From Smittium culicis (taxonomy: Eukaryota > Kickxellomycota > Harpellomycetes > Harpellales > Legeriomycetaceae): DNA of 64,000 nucleotides. Below the pieces are notes generated by a model. It was given only the letters and a program-made list of their open reading frames with translations, ran no database searches and had not been told where the DNA came from. This document shows, piece by piece, positions 12,411 to 23,805 of the stretch; the first letter of the stretch is position 1; each line of letters starts with the position of its first letter. The stretch covers positions 1-64,000 of the forward strand of contig LSSN01000081.1 in the NCBI GenBank assembly GCA_001970855.1, read 5' to 3'. The translations under genes and the position numbers were made by a program.

Positions 12411-13601
12411 ATGATTGTTGGAGCACTCGCTATCTTTACTTTCGCATCTGCATCTTTCGCAGCAAACCCTCATCTTGTCTCATTCGGTGACAGCTTCTCC
12501 GATATCGGTAACGTAGGAACCGAAGGTCAAGATATTGCTTATTGGAATGACCGCCACTCAAACGGTCCACTTTGGAATGAGTACCTCGCATTCAATAACA
12601 AATACACCTTGGTTGACTTTGCCAACGCCGGTTCTACGGTAAATAACACTCTTGTTAACAGTTTCTCAAAATCTAACATCAAATTGCCAAGCTTGTCAGA
12701 TCAAATCGACAACTACGTCAAATTGTTTGGCTCAAACCTAACTCGCCATGATGTCAAAAAGGATATTGCTGCCATCACTGTTGGCTCAAACGATTTCAGC
12801 TATGCCATGAAAGAAATGGATAAATCAGCTTTCAAATCCGTTTGGTACAGCAGCGCACTCGTTGATTCAATAGTCTCTAACATTGAAAAATTGATCAACT
12901 TTGGTTTTAAAAAAGTCATACTTTTCAACATTCCAGATTTGAAGAACGTTCCAGGAATCTCTGTCCAGGCCGGAAACTTCACTAGCGGTCTCGATCTATT
13001 CGTTACCCTAACTAACTTGAAGATTGAACAATCAGTTAAAGCTATCAACGACAAAAACATTAAAAACTTTGACTGGGTTAGAGTTGTCAATTACTATGAC
13101 GTTCTAAACGTTATGGCTAACCAAAAGGACCCAAAACGTAACTTTGGTATTATTAACTTCAACCTCCCATGTAACCAAGTTCTCTCCGAAAACAAGCTAT
13201 CTAAATGCACTAACCCAAACCAATACTTCTTCTTTGACTCAACCCACCCAACAACTAAAGTCCACGCTTTGATTGGTGCATACGCTTCAGAGCTTATCAG
13301 TAACTCAAAGTTCGCAGTTACATTCAACTCCCTCTTTGATATCTACAACAACTACAAAATCTTTGAAATAACCGACTCCGTAAACCCACTATTTATCGCA
13401 AATTCTACCACAACCGGTAACTTGACCATCGATGAATTCACAGTAGCACAAGTTATTTCAAACAAAACTCAGATCATCAACGAAAAGCGCGGTAAGAGAT
13501 TCAACAACAGCGCTTCGTCTAAAAACAAATCATTCTTCACCGCCTCATCTCTAATGGGAGCTTCAGTTATGGCAGCTGTTGCTTTCGCCACTTTACTTTA
13601 A
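12411..13601 (+). CDS. Secreted GDSL/SGNH-family esterase-lipase-like protein with hydrophobic C-terminus
   Basis: Single exon, 396 residues. A 17-residue signal peptide ends at SFA. The GDSL block is FGDSFSD, with the predicted nucleophile Ser28. Further family blocks are NAGST, the oxyanion-type GSNDF, and DSTHP with catalytic Asp276 and His279. The family hydrolyses ester bonds of lipids or polysaccharide acyl groups; the substrate here is unknown. Several N-glycosylation sequons occur (NNT, NLT, NFT, NST, NKT). The end is Ser/Asn-rich (NNSASSKNKS) followed by a hydrophobic tail, VMAAVAFATLL, which fits a GPI-anchor signal and hence a cell-surface location. Codon choice is much richer in C and G at third positions than in the neighbouring genes, suggesting high expression or acquisition from elsewhere. 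It converges on the MADS-box gene. Confidence 0.88.
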   Translation: MIVGALAIFTFASASFAANPHLVSFGDSFSDIGNVGTEGQDIAYWNDRHSNGPLWNEYLAFNNKYTLVDFANAGSTVNNTLVNSFSKSNIKLPSLSDQIDNYVKLFGSNLTRHDVKKDIAAITVGSNDFSYAMKEMDKSAFKSVWYSSALVDSIVSNIEKLINFGFKKVILFNIPDLKNVPGISVQAGNFTSGLDLFVTLTNLKIEQSVKAINDKNIKNFDWVRVVNYYDVLNVMANQKDPKRNFGIINFNLPCNQVLSENKLSKCTNPNQYFFFDSTHPTTKVHALIGAYASELISNSKFAVTFNSLFDIYNNYKIFEITDSVNPLFIANSTTTGNLTIDEFTVAQVISNKTQIINEKRGKRFNNSASSKNKSFFTASSLMGASVMAAVAFATLL

Positions 13602-14420
13602 GCTTTTCATCGTTATTATGAAATAGATGAATTAGAAAGATGGTTTTTATATACGTTTTGGGATGATTTAAAGATAAAAAAAAATCAATATTTGATCTAA
13701 AGAAAATGAAGTATGAGCTTTTTTAATGACTTTGCATTGAATTGCTTTTAATTTTTAATTTCTCTATTTTTTTTCAAAGATTTTGTTTTTCTTGTCATTC
13801 TGGTATCTATTAACCCACAGAAATCTTTGATTTTTATTTCGCTAGTTCATCTAATATTAAGATCTTCATACAACATTAAATATATTATTTTATTTTCAAA
13901 TTATTACCACTATTATTACTAACACTGCTTTTTTAAATAACATAATAAAAATATATCAAAAAAATCATCTTTCGATTAAATAGATCAGACTCTTGTGATT
14001 AAAATTTATTGGTATCTCTTTTACATTTAATATTATTATTTTGTTATTGGATTTTTTTCAAACAATTAAAACTATGGCAAAACTTTTTCTACTAAAAAAA
14101 ATCATTGAAGATTAAAAAAAAAAATTCCTTATTTGGAATACCAAATAGTTAAATTTTCTCTTTGAAATATCAAAAAATTGCAAATTATTTGCAGGTGGTG
14201 TAAAATCGAGAGCGAGAATGAGGCATATAAAACGGATTAATGATTTAAGATTATAAAATTTGATTTGATATTTATTTATATTTATTAAAATTATTACCAC
14301 TATAGAAAAAAGATATAGGCACAAGCATTCAAAGCAATGAATAATGTTATTACTTTGAAAAACGAGAAAAAAGGAGTGATGTAAATGCAATGTACAATGC
14401 TTAAATAATGTAAAAATAAA
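13602..14420. other. AT-rich spacer between convergent genes
   Basis: This is the 3' flank of both the esterase and MADS-box genes. No motif was recognised beyond poly(A)/poly(T) tracts. Confidence 0.5.
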
Positions 14421-16961
14421 TTAATTTTTTCTGTAATTTTGTATTGGAGGAGAGTTTCCAGATTTTGAAGGCCAAATAAAGGACTGTTTTGAAGAAGGAT
14501 CTTCTAATATTGGGGTTGCGAAACTTATTGAAGGAGGAATATCGCCTTGGTCGTAAAAATCAGTGTAAAAATTCCCAGGGGATGGTAATCCTTGAGCAAA
14601 TTCGATAATTGCTGCAGTATCTGGACCGGGCTCAGAAATATTGAGGTTCGTTTCAGCTACCAAAGATTGTACATTTTTATTCTTTGGTTGATTTTTTGAT
14701 GATTTATCGGTTGAAGATTTTATCAGTAATCTCTCAAGAATAATATTTTTTTCTTTTGATCTTGAATTTGGCAGCATTTGCATTGAACCTTGGTCGCCGA
14801 CATGAAGTTTAAAATCTCTAGGCCCCTGCGATAATTTATCAAACTCATTTGTGTTGCTGTTTTTATCAAAACTCGATGAATTATTTTTTATTGATTGTTT
14901 TCTACTATCATTTTGTTTGTTTTCTGTAACTGAATTGCTTCCTATTAAGGAATTAGAGTGGACAGCAGAAGCTGGTTCAGAAGTTTTTGACTTGTTTAAG
15001 TCATTACTTTGGTTTTGTAGGCGGTTCAAATTATTGTTATATTGGTTAATTTCATCTTGTGTAAAATTAGAATTTTCCTTTTTTTCCAGAGGTACTTTGC
15101 TTCCATCTTCAGATATCGAATATAAAATTTTGAGAATATCTAAATATGCACTTGGGGACTTGCTATTATCTTTTTCATCAGGATTATTTCCTTCAGCATT
15201 ATTTTGGGTATTACTATTAACATTTATATTACTATTATTCATCGCACTATTTTGAACAGATGGGTGGTTTCTGGCCAATGATACCATCGAGTCGCGCGTA
15301 TTTCTATGTGCTTCCCTACCATCTTTAATGCTCTCTCTTTTTTTACTACTATTATCGTGTTGGTATTCATCACTTTCATAATCTGAACATGAATCTGGAT
15401 AGCCGTCTTTGTCATCTGCACCAGCTTTTTTAGAGAAATGATCTCTATCGCTTTGTTTTCGTTTTTTAGCAGATGAGTTGTAGCCATCTTCTTTTCCATA
15501 GTTAGTTAAAGTTGTAGGATCTGTATCTATATCATATATACTTCCTATACTTCCTCTGTTAGTTCTAGAGATATTATTGCTATCGTTAAAATCGGATTCC
15601 ATTTGGTTATAGTCTGAAACTTGGGTGCTAGTACTTTTTTTACGAGACATTTTAGTGTTATATTTATTGTAAGTTCGCCTTTTTTGTATAGTTGATGGTT
15701 TGTTTGCTTTGAAGCTAAATGAGGGTCTTGTACGGGATTGGCTAAAGGAATTTCTAGGATACTTATATGAATATCTGCTAGCTTCAGACAAATGTCCTGA
15801 ATAAAACCCTGGGCTATCTAACCTACTTCTAAAATCAATGTCTACTGAACTTGTTGGTAAGTATTCTTGGTATCGGCCTTGAAAATGGGTATTTTGTTGA
15901 AATTGACTATAAAACGGCGATTGTTGATCAGAAAGCACAGGGTTACCGTAAGCATCATGGATTTTTGGAAAAGAAGCGCTTGCGTGGCTATAATTATTTT
16001 CGCTGCCTAAAGATAGTCTAGACCCTTTGAAGCTGTTAGCGGAATTTTTTTGATGATATTGATTTTCATATAAACGATTAACAGAATAATCATTTTTTTC
16101 AGAGTTCAATTCAAAATTTTGTTGGTAATTGCTAGAATTTAGAAAATCTTTTCTATCTTCTATTAGACTACCTTGAATTTTATCGGGATAATAACCATCT
16201 TGCTTCAGTAAGGAATCTTCTATTTCGTTAATAATGGATAATGGATAGCGATCTTGGGTAGAGTTTAACTGGAAATTTCCGTTATTACCCCTTATTTCAC
16301 TTGGGTTGCTATAATTGTTATGAGTAGGATATGCTTGATTTAAATTAGACAAGTTATTTTGCATAATATTTTCAGAGTTGCTAATCATGGATTGGAATGA
16401 AGCTTGATGTCCAGAATTAACAGCAGTAGCATTTGTATCATTGCTAAATTCACGCTGCTGAATAGGAGTAAAATCGAGAGATGATGGTCTCAGTTTAGTT
16501 TGCCTCTTTGTAGAAACATCGTTAATTTCTGAGTCGTCTAGAATATTATTATTATTAATGTTTGAAGTAAAAAATTCGGAAATTGAGTTGTCAGAGATTT
16601 CGCTTTTTGCTATTCTTTTTGGAACCGAAGGAGCCAAAAGTTTTTTGGTTATTTTAGCGCTTGTTGGAGTAGATTTTTGAGTGGGTACACTATCGAGGAA
16701 CAAAGTATTACAGTCATCATTTGTATAACTCTCATGTGGCTCTCCATAGTCGGTGTATCTTAATAGAGTTGAGTTCATATCGTTGCTTGCATATTGAACA
16801 AGCTTCCCTTGCGAGCTAAATATTATTAGAGCTATCTCACATTCACACAGCGTACTTAGTTCATAAGCCTTTTTCATTAAGCCAGATTTTCGCTTTATGA
16901 AGGTGACTTGTTTGTTTCTCTCATCTGAAATTGCAACGATCTTGATTTTTTTTCTGCCCAT
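14421..16961 (-). CDS. MADS-box transcription factor, MEF2/Rlm1 type
   Basis: Intronless, 846 residues. It starts [20 protein letters not shown] and contains [17 protein letters not shown] and [10 protein letters not shown], a complete MADS domain (1 to about 60). This is followed by a MEF2-like extension with [19 protein letters not shown] and TNDD (about 61-83). The motifs place it in the type II (MEF2/Rlm1/Smp1) group, not the SRF/Mcm1 group. Such factors bind A/T-rich CTA(A/T)4TAG sites in the nucleus, and in yeasts they act below the cell-wall-integrity MAP kinase; that role here is inferred. The remainder is long, low-complexity, Asn/Ser/Gln-rich and apparently disordered, with basic patches (SAKKRKQSD) that could be nuclear localisation signals. 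The ATG is fixed by the invariant MGRKKI start. Confidence 0.93.
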   Translation of the reverse strand: MGRKKIKIVAISDERNKQVTFIKRKSGLMKKAYELSTLCECEIALIIFSSQGKLVQYASNDMNSTLLRYTDYGEPHESYTNDDCNTLFLDSVPTQKSTPTSAKITKKLLAPSVPKRIAKSEISDNSISEFFTSNINNNNILDDSEINDVSTKRQTKLRPSSLDFTPIQQREFSNDTNATAVNSGHQASFQSMISNSENIMQNNLSNLNQAYPTHNNYSNPSEIRGNNGNFQLNSTQDRYPLSIINEIEDSLLKQDGYYPDKIQGSLIEDRKDFLNSSNYQQNFELNSEKNDYSVNRLYENQYHQKNSANSFKGSRLSLGSENNYSHASASFPKIHDAYGNPVLSDQQSPFYSQFQQNTHFQGRYQEYLPTSSVDIDFRSRLDSPGFYSGHLSEASRYSYKYPRNSFSQSRTRPSFSFKANKPSTIQKRRTYNKYNTKMSRKKSTSTQVSDYNQMESDFNDSNNISRTNRGSIGSIYDIDTDPTTLTNYGKEDGYNSSAKKRKQSDRDHFSKKAGADDKDGYPDSCSDYESDEYQHDNSSKKRESIKDGREAHRNTRDSMVSLARNHPSVQNSAMNNSNINVNSNTQNNAEGNNPDEKDNSKSPSAYLDILKILYSISEDGSKVPLEKKENSNFTQDEINQYNNNLNRLQNQSNDLNKSKTSEPASAVHSNSLIGSNSVTENKQNDSRKQSIKNNSSSFDKNSNTNEFDKLSQGPRDFKLHVGDQGSMQMLPNSRSKEKNIILERLLIKSSTDKSSKNQPKNKNVQSLVAETNLNISEPGPDTAAIIEFAQGLPSPGNFYTDFYDQGDIPPSISFATPILEDPSSKQSFIWPSKSGNSPPIQNYRKN

Positions 16962-19233
16962 TTTTTATTAGACTAATGTAAGTATAGCAAGGTAATATAT
17001 ACAGTATATGATTTTTTGGTAAAAGAAGTGGAAAAAAAAGTGAGCTAGTTTATTGATATTTCTATTTAAAATATTCTAAAAATACCTTGTAAAAGTCGTA
17101 ATGTTTACAATATATGAAAATTTTGTAAATATTTAGATACGTATTTGTTTATCTACAATGAGTATTTTATTAGCTTAAAATGGGTATAATCTTATTAGTC
17201 TCGCTCATGTAATAGTTGGGTGAAAGCTGAACGCGTAAAATGTGTGAATTGATAAAATTATGAGAGCTAAAAATGAATAAAAGATATAAATAGATTTACT
17301 GAAGAAAACAAAAAATATCTAGACAGATATTTATAATAATCGTGCGCTTTTTGACTATTTCTAAAAACGTAACTTTTGTTCCTTAAAGGCTAGGGAATTG
17401 GCAGCGACTTCAAAAATAAAAATAAATTGTTCTATTTTTAAACTAGCAACTGCTTTTCTGAGATGATAAGGTGTGTAATAAAATGGGCAAGTGAATGTCG
17501 CCTGGGCCTATAGAAATAAAATGTCTCACGTAAACGTTTGTAATTCTTATTTAAGCTTACAACAAGATAATTGTTTTATATATTACATTTATTACAACTA
17601 TAAATTACTAAATTCGCTGGAATGAATGGCTAAAATACGGAAACGCTATTCTTGTTACCAAATATTGGTAATATAGCTAACATTATCTATAAATAAACCC
17701 AATCACTTTATAATAAATAAAGCATATTCACTACAATTAGAATAAAGGCTGTTAAATAGTATTACATTTGATAAATCAATAAAGAAATATCGACTTATTG
17801 GCCAAAATAGTTTTATTATTGGATTAATAATTTACTACAACTCGAAATGGTGGAATTCGAATATCAGATGTATTGTATTACATAACAATTCTATTGTTTA
17901 GATTAAATTCCAAGCTCTAATTAGTTAAGATATGGAAATAACTTTTGATATTAATAATTGGCAGTCTCAAGTTCGAGGCAACAATAACATTTCTAATAGA
18001 CTTCTGTATATTTTCCTTCTAGTTAGCTACAAAATTTAAATATTAATAATGGCACAGGTAAGGTATATATAATTTGTTTACAACTTCCATTTTAAATATC
18101 ATTGGAAACGAGAGATCATATAAGGCGATTTTATAAATTCAAATGATAAAATGCTTACATGAACTTTCAAGACAGTTTCCAATAAATTATAATTTGTAGA
18201 TATGATGTAAATTCTATTAGAAAAAAAATTTAACTGGTTGACAGAAAATTTTGTCAGTTTTATCAATTGGGTATTAATATTTTTTAGGGTGTAGTAATTA
18301 ATATTTAAAATCAATTATAAACACCGGATCAAAGAAATTCTAACCAAAAAAAGTGTCTGGATTTTTTTTTTATATACAGAATTTTATTGGAACGATAACA
18401 ATGAAAGAAACTGTGTAGTAAAGTAAAGCTAATAAAATAGTAAGTTGGTGCAAAAAATATACAAACTAATATTCTGATACTAATAAATCCCTCTGCCGGT
18501 CTACTGCCTGAGTACCTAATGGGAAATGGGATCAATCTAACAACCGAAAGATCTACCCAGGCATTGCTTCAAGTAGGCTGTATAACTGAAGTTACATGCA
18601 TAAAAATTATCTATAAAAGAGACTTTTATATTCAACAAGTCTTTCTATAATATTGAAACTGTTTCACTATAAATTTATACTATTGAAACTTGAAACAAAA
18701 GCCAAAAAAAATCCTTTAGAACAGATAATATTTTGACATTGGTAAAATTACCAAATACAATGGCAAAACAATAAAAAAATAATTCGGATACATAATATTA
18801 CCCTAAAATTTATAATGAACAATTGTCTAGGCCTTTCAAATTACAATGGATTTAAATTTTATTAAATTGCATCTGTCTATTATGCCAAAGTTTCATTAGT
18901 TACAATTATTAATCTCAATAATTCATTTAAATTAATAATCTGAATGTTTTTTCGAATTTTTTTGGCTAGATAAATATCTCAATAAAATACCAATACTTTG
19001 GGAGAATTATTGTTGTGATGATTAAATATTTGCATCAACATTTATGGGAATATATTTGGAATATTCTTTTGAGGAGCTAAACACTTTCATAAAAATTTCC
19101 TTAAATTCAAACTTTGAATATGGCTTTAAATTCAATTGGTAAAAAACATCAAATTGGTTAAATAGTTTAGTCAATAAAATCACATAATAATTATTGGCAA
19201 ATAATATATCTCAAAATATGTTTCTCTCACTTT
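16962..19233. other. Upstream region of the MADS-box gene and AT-rich DNA
   Basis: Mostly featureless. At about 18479-18660 (+) there is an open stretch of GC-richer, coding-like sequence without a start (reading LLPEYLMGNGINLTTERSTQ). It may be a fragment of a decayed element but has no family I recognise. Confidence 0.4.
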
Positions 19234-19428
19234 ATCCCTTTACCGTCAAACACTCTTTAAAAAAGTCAATTTTTTGATTCGTATATGATTTATAAGCAAG
19301 CCTATTATTTGCTGCTATTTTAAAATATACAAATTTATATTAATGCCTCGGGGTTAAATTATTATAATTGACTGTAATTGGCTATATTTAGAGGGTCAAA
19401 AACAGTCTACCGTCCGTGAAAGGGTTAA
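19234..19428 (+). repeat. Family A MITE
   Basis: It begins ATCCCTTTACCGTCAAACAC and ends CGTCCGTGAAAGGGTTAA. The interior matches the family, including ATTTGCTGCTATTTTA, GGGTTAAATTATTATAATTG and GGCTATATTTAGAGG. Confidence 0.85.
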
Positions 19429-19472
19429 GAATCTCCCGTATGTAAACATAATTAGTGGGATTTGATTCTTTG

Positions 19473-19860
19473 TTAACCCTTTCCCGCGCGGTAGACTGTT
19501 TTTGATCTACAAAATATAGTCAACAGTGTTCAAATAAATTGCCTTAATTCCCAGGCTTAAGAAATGTCGGTATACTGTAAAAAAACAGCAAATGGCTAAT
19601 TTCATTATTAACCCTTTCCCGTCCAACACTCTTTAAAAAAATTAACTCTATGATTCGTTTGTGATTTTAAGCAAGTTTATTATTTGCTGTTACTTTACAA
19701 TAAACCAATAATTATAAAGGCCTCGGAATTAAAGAGTTTTAAATGAAAAAAGTTGGCTATATTTTGTAGGTAAAAAACAGTCTACCGCCAGTGAAAGGGT
19801 TTATCATAAGCGAATCGATAAATTCATTTTTATCATAGAGTGTTGGACGGGAAAGGGTTA
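19473..19860 (-). repeat. Family A MITE, reversed, split by a nested copy
   Basis: The left half (19473-19607) starts TTAACCCTTTCCCGCGCGG and reads as a reversed copy up to the CAGCAAAT block. The right half (about 19805-19860) resumes with the expected AAGCGAATCGATAAATTCAT and ends TGTTGGACGGGAAAGGGTTA. The intervening 19608-19804 is a complete forward copy. The outer element is therefore older than the inner one. Confidence 0.85.
19608..19804 (+). repeat. Family A MITE inserted inside another copy
   Basis: TTAACCCTTTCCCGTCCAAC at the left end and CCGCCAGTGAAAGGGTTTAT at the right end. The left flank is TTAA and the right flank TTTA, consistent with a TTAA target that has since mutated on one side. 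Confidence 0.85.
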
Positions 19861-20136
19861 GAGATCTATTTTTTAACTCTTAGTGTTACTTAATACTTTA
19901 AAGGTTCAGCAGTTTATATCTCCAAAGCTTGTTTTTTTATACTCTAATCTCTCTATAGTATAATTTAAAAAAAACTAAAATTTATTTAAAAATTTTCAAT
20001 ATGAATATCCAATTTATTTAACTAAAATTATCAGAAATGAATTTTCATACTCAATCAATATTAATAGTGTTTTAAATGATCTAGTTAAAAATTTAAAAAA
20101 TTATTTATTTAAAATTATTTTCAAAATCAATAAAGT

Positions 20137-20371
20137 AGATTATTTATGAAGAAAGCGCTTAAATGCACATAGTTCTAGTGTATAAAGTTCCATATTTAAT
20201 TATTATCAAGTAGATATAATCTAGTTTTTTTTATTTTTTTTACAAATATACTTTGAGAATTAAATGGGTAATAAAAATGCCTCACCAATTCCTCCAATAA
20301 TAATTTTAACTTTAAAATGATCATTCCAATAGTATTAAGCTGCTACAAAGCGCTTTCTTCTTTTATATCCC
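20137..20371. repeat. Family B inverted-repeat element
   Basis: About 235 bp. The left end TTTATGAAGAAAGCGCTTAAA is roughly complementary to the right end CAAAGCGCTTTCTTC. Related elements occur at 21580-22061, 29806-30308, 46793-47036 and 48764-49014. Non-coding. Confidence 0.65.
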
Positions 20372-20520
20372 AAATATTATTAATATGTTAAAATAATTGA
20401 TTCACTTTGTAATTTTAATTTTGACTTGCATATTTTGTTAATTCATTACAAAGCCAATATGTTATTTGAAGATTTACTAAATAACTAATATTTCACACCA
20501 ATTATGATTATTATGATATG

Positions 20521-20592
20521 ATGTGTTATATCATCTATTTTTTTTTTTTTTTTTTTTTTTTAATCACGGAATTTTATGTGTTATATCATCTA
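20521..20592 (-). mobile_element. Minute poly(A)-tailed retro-insertion with 17 bp target-site duplication
   Basis: A perfect 17 bp direct repeat, ATGTGTTATATCATCTA, occurs at 20521-20537 and 20576-20592. It flanks 38 bp consisting of 24 T and then AATCACGGAATTTT. Read on the minus strand the insert ends ATTCCGTGATT plus poly(A), the same 3' end as the insertion at 3165-3228. The target duplications differ, so these are independent insertion events. Confidence 0.85.
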
Positions 20593-20861
20593 GAAGGTTT
20601 GAATATGTTGTATGCCAAGTATTAAAAGCAAAAACAAATTTTCTATAAATGGTTTGATATGAAACCACATAGTTTCATCGGTATCGAAATTATTTAATAA
20701 GCAGACCATTATAGCATAAAGATTTAGCGAATTAGTAATTTAAAAATTTTATGAGCTTTTTTTTACTCCCGAATGATTTAAAAAATAGATTTGTCCTATT
20801 TTGCACCTTAAGATGCTTTATCTGAAATGAATCTGAATTTTTAGTAACATGGATGTCACCT

Positions 20862-21462
20862 TTAACTCCTTATCATCCAACACTCATTAAAAAAATCAAT
20901 TTATGATTCGCCAGTGATTTAGTAGCAGTTTTATAATTTACTGCTGTTCTTCAGCAAACGAACAATTATATGTGTCTCGGAATTATATTAAATTTATTGA
21001 ATAGAGTTATCTATATTTGGTAGTCCAAAAATAGTCTACATCGTGGGAAAGGTTCAACCCTTTCCCGTCCAATGCCCTTAAATATTCCGGATTTATCTAT
21101 TCATTTGTAATTTATAATTTAATTTATATTTTGATGCCATTCTCTAACTAAACAATATTTTTTGATTAATATGAATTAAACTATTTTTATTGAATTCAGC
21201 TGGCTATATTTGGTAAATCAAAAACAATTTACCGCCTGAGAAAGTGTTAACGAGTGGAGCATTTTCTAGCCCTTTCACTCGTGGTAGACAAATTTTGACC
21301 TACCAAATACAGCCAGTTGAATTCATTAAAATAATTTTACTCCGAAGCCTTAAAAAATATTGTTTAGTTAGAGAATGGCATCAGAATATAAATTTACTTA
21401 TAAATCATAAACGAATCAGTAAATTCATGTTTATTAAGACTGATGGACGGGAAAAAGTTAAT
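20862..21462. repeat. Three consecutive family A MITEs
   Basis: Copy 1 (+) spans about 20862-21054. Copy 2 (+) spans about 21055-21250 and begins TCAACCCTTTCCCGTCC. Copy 3 (-) spans about 21268-21462 and begins TAGCCCTTTCACTCGTGGTA. Copies 1 and 2 abut; 2 and 3 are inverted with respect to each other, creating a potential long hairpin. The short open frame across copy 3 is incidental. Confidence 0.8.
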
Positions 21463-21579
21463 TAGCTGTTCCTTCATTTCAAATTTTATATGGTTTAAAT
21501 TCATATAGAATACGTTAGCAGGTGGATAAATAAATTAGCCAATAATGTCACAACATTACTATTAGCAAATGGATGATTC

Positions 21580-22061
21580 ATAATGAAGTAAGCACTTTGT
21601 TCTGTTCAATATTATTGGGCTGAACAATTTAAATATAATACTATTATTATTTTTATTGGTTTTATTGGAAAGGAATTATGCTTTTTCCATTTGGGAGAAT
21701 GTGAAAATGAAACCTCTTTGTTGCAGCTTTAAATTATTGGAACGAATTACTTAATAAAATACTATTGGCTGAATTGGAATGGCATTTTTTTTTTTTATTA
21801 ATTTATTTCATTATAAAAAGTATTATTTGCTAAAAATAAGTATAGATTTCATTTATTGAGTATAAATGAAAAATGAAATTTCATAAACCATTAATGTTTG
21901 CGCAAAATATCACTCTTCATAAAGTGTAGCCAATTTTATAAGTAATATTTTCAAATAATAAAATTTTTTTTATTTATCGGACAATATTGAAATATGAAAT
22001 TTCAAACACTGTAACTTTTTGCACTATAAAATTACTATTTCAAAAAAGAGTCACCCATATA
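21580..22061. repeat. Overlapping or nested family B elements
   Basis: Two left ends (21580, ATGAAGTAAGCACTTTGTTC; 21690, near TTGGGAGAATG) and two right ends (about 21940, CACTCTTCATAAAGTGTAGCC; about 22060, AAAAGAGTCACCCATAT) are visible. The unit is usually about 240 bp, so one copy probably sits inside another. Confidence 0.55.
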
Positions 22062-22305
22062 GAATAATCTTAGGGCGAGACGGGTTATTTATATCCTTGG
22101 AATATTATTTGTTGGTTAAAAATAATTAATATTATCCACTAAAAAAGTAATCCATTTGATAATATATGCTAATTGAATTTAAAGCCCAAATTAAGTTTGA
22201 GGTGAAGACCAAATTTTACGGAAAAATTTCTGATACTCATTAGAGTCTCCTATATTTATAAGTATATAAAGTACTGACAATTTTGGTTCGGCATGTTGAA
22301 CCCTT

Positions 22306-22395
22306 TCCCGGGCGGTAGATCAAAAATGGCCTTTTTCAAAAATGAGCGTTCCTGTTCAGCATACCAAAAATAGTCTACCAAAATTAATTCATTAT
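22306..22395 (-). repeat. Family A MITE fragment
   Basis: TTGAACCCTTTCCCGGGCGG at the left, then ATCAAAAATGG and later ATAGTCTACCA; only the end modules survive. Confidence 0.55.
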
Positions 22396-22679
22396 TTTGC
22401 TTCTTCAATTTTATTTGCCAAATATTTTTGTTTTTATAATTAATCTTAAAAAAGTAACAAATAGAAACTTAAATCGCTCGATTAATATGATTGAATTATT
22501 GAAAAAAAATAGACGTTATGATGATTGGGCTTTGAACTTCAGAACTCCACAAATGGTTGTCAAGAAAAATATTACTTACTAGAAATTGTTCTAGGTAAGC
22601 CTGGGCAGAAAAAAAATTTACACGAAGTAAATATGAATATATAAAAATTGATAGGTGTATCAAAACTATACACTATGAT

Positions 22680-23190
22680 ATACACTATGTCCGATTTTAG
22701 GGCCTTTCCTGCGCAAATGTAGACTGTTTTTCTTCATTTTCATTGGCTGGCAGAAAATAAAAAAATAGCACACTTTAGTAGCAATAATAAAAATACACCT
22801 ACTGTATTTTATATACTGATATACACTATGTCCGTTTTTAGGACCTTTCCTGCGCAAATATAGACTGTTTTTCACCATTTCCATTGGTAAAATATATAGC
22901 TAAAACAATATTACTTAGTATCAAACACTACTATAAATATACTTAAAGTAGTATACAATATTATACTTTGTGCTCATTTTTTGAACCTTTCTCGTTCAAG
23001 GGTAGGCTGTTTTTCGAAATTTCCATTGGCAAAATTTATAACTAAAAAATTATATTTAGTATCATTCACCAATAAAAAAATACCTATTCAATATATACAT
23101 CTATGTACACTGTGCCAATTTTTTGGACCTTTACCATTCAAAGGTAAAATTTTTTCCGCTGTTACCAGTAGTTAAAAAACTGTTAGCACG
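22680..23190 (+). repeat. Tandem repeat, period about 140 bp, nearly four diverged copies
   Basis: Copies begin at about 22680, 22820, 22960 and 23100. Each starts with a TATACACTATGTCC-like segment, then GGACCTTTCCTGCGCAAAT, GTAGACTGTTTTTC and CATTTCCATTGGCAAAA. The block CCTTTCC.GCGC..TAGACTGTTTTT resembles the right end of family A elements, so the array may have grown from a MITE end. Open frames across the array are a by-product of the repeat. Confidence 0.8.
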
Positions 23191-23346
23191 TTTTTTTAAT
23201 TTTTTTATATTTGATTAGACTTCAGCTTTTTATATTTTAATTTTTTCGTATTCCATGTTTTGGTTAATAATTTTTATCAATTATTATATATCAGTTTAAT
23301 ATATTATTACATATTACAATCTTTCACTTTTACCATTTGTTTAATT

Positions 23347-23370
23347 GATAGATAGATAGATAGATAGATA
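23347..23370 (+). repeat. GATA microsatellite
   Basis: Six perfect GATA units. Confidence 0.9.
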
Positions 23371-23731
23371 TTATTATTATTTCTTAATAATTGCATAAAG
23401 ATCAATATTAATAAATTAATCCCCAAAAAAAACTTTTATTATTTTTTTAAACATCAATCAAACTATAGTATATAATACTCTTAAATGCGTTATTTTTCGT
23501 GAGATTTTTTCAATACTTTTGGGTGATTATGAGTAAATTTAGAATCAAATAGTAATAAAAATGGCTAATTTTTTAAGCTTTATATTAGTCAAACAATTCC
23601 TAAAAAGCATAAGTTAACAATAATCACTTGCCTTAGCTTCTTTATTAAATTTTTAACCTTTAAAAAGTTTAATTGTTTTTAGTATGTAATGATATCTCAG
23701 TATATCTTTTACTGAGTAACTGACTATAATG

Positions 23732-23805
23732 TTTATTTCTACCTAGAGTTAAATATAATTCAAAAATATTTATTACTACCTAGAGTTAAATATAATCCAA
23801 AAATA
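23732..23805 (+). repeat. Direct tandem duplication, 37 bp unit, two copies
   Basis: TTTATT(T/A)CTACCTAGAG and the following 20 bp occur at 23732 and again at 23769 with two or three mismatches. Confidence 0.85.

Noticed and set aside
18479..18660. Partial gene or exon
   Set aside because: Open but short, without splice partners or a recognisable domain; recorded only as an unassigned patch.
21244..21465. 73-codon open frame on the plus strand
   Set aside because: It lies entirely within a family A MITE copy; the frame is incidental.
22666..22884. Open frame with repeated LRRKGPK segments on the minus strand
   Set aside because: The protein repeat simply reflects the 140 bp tandem DNA repeat; no conserved start context or family.
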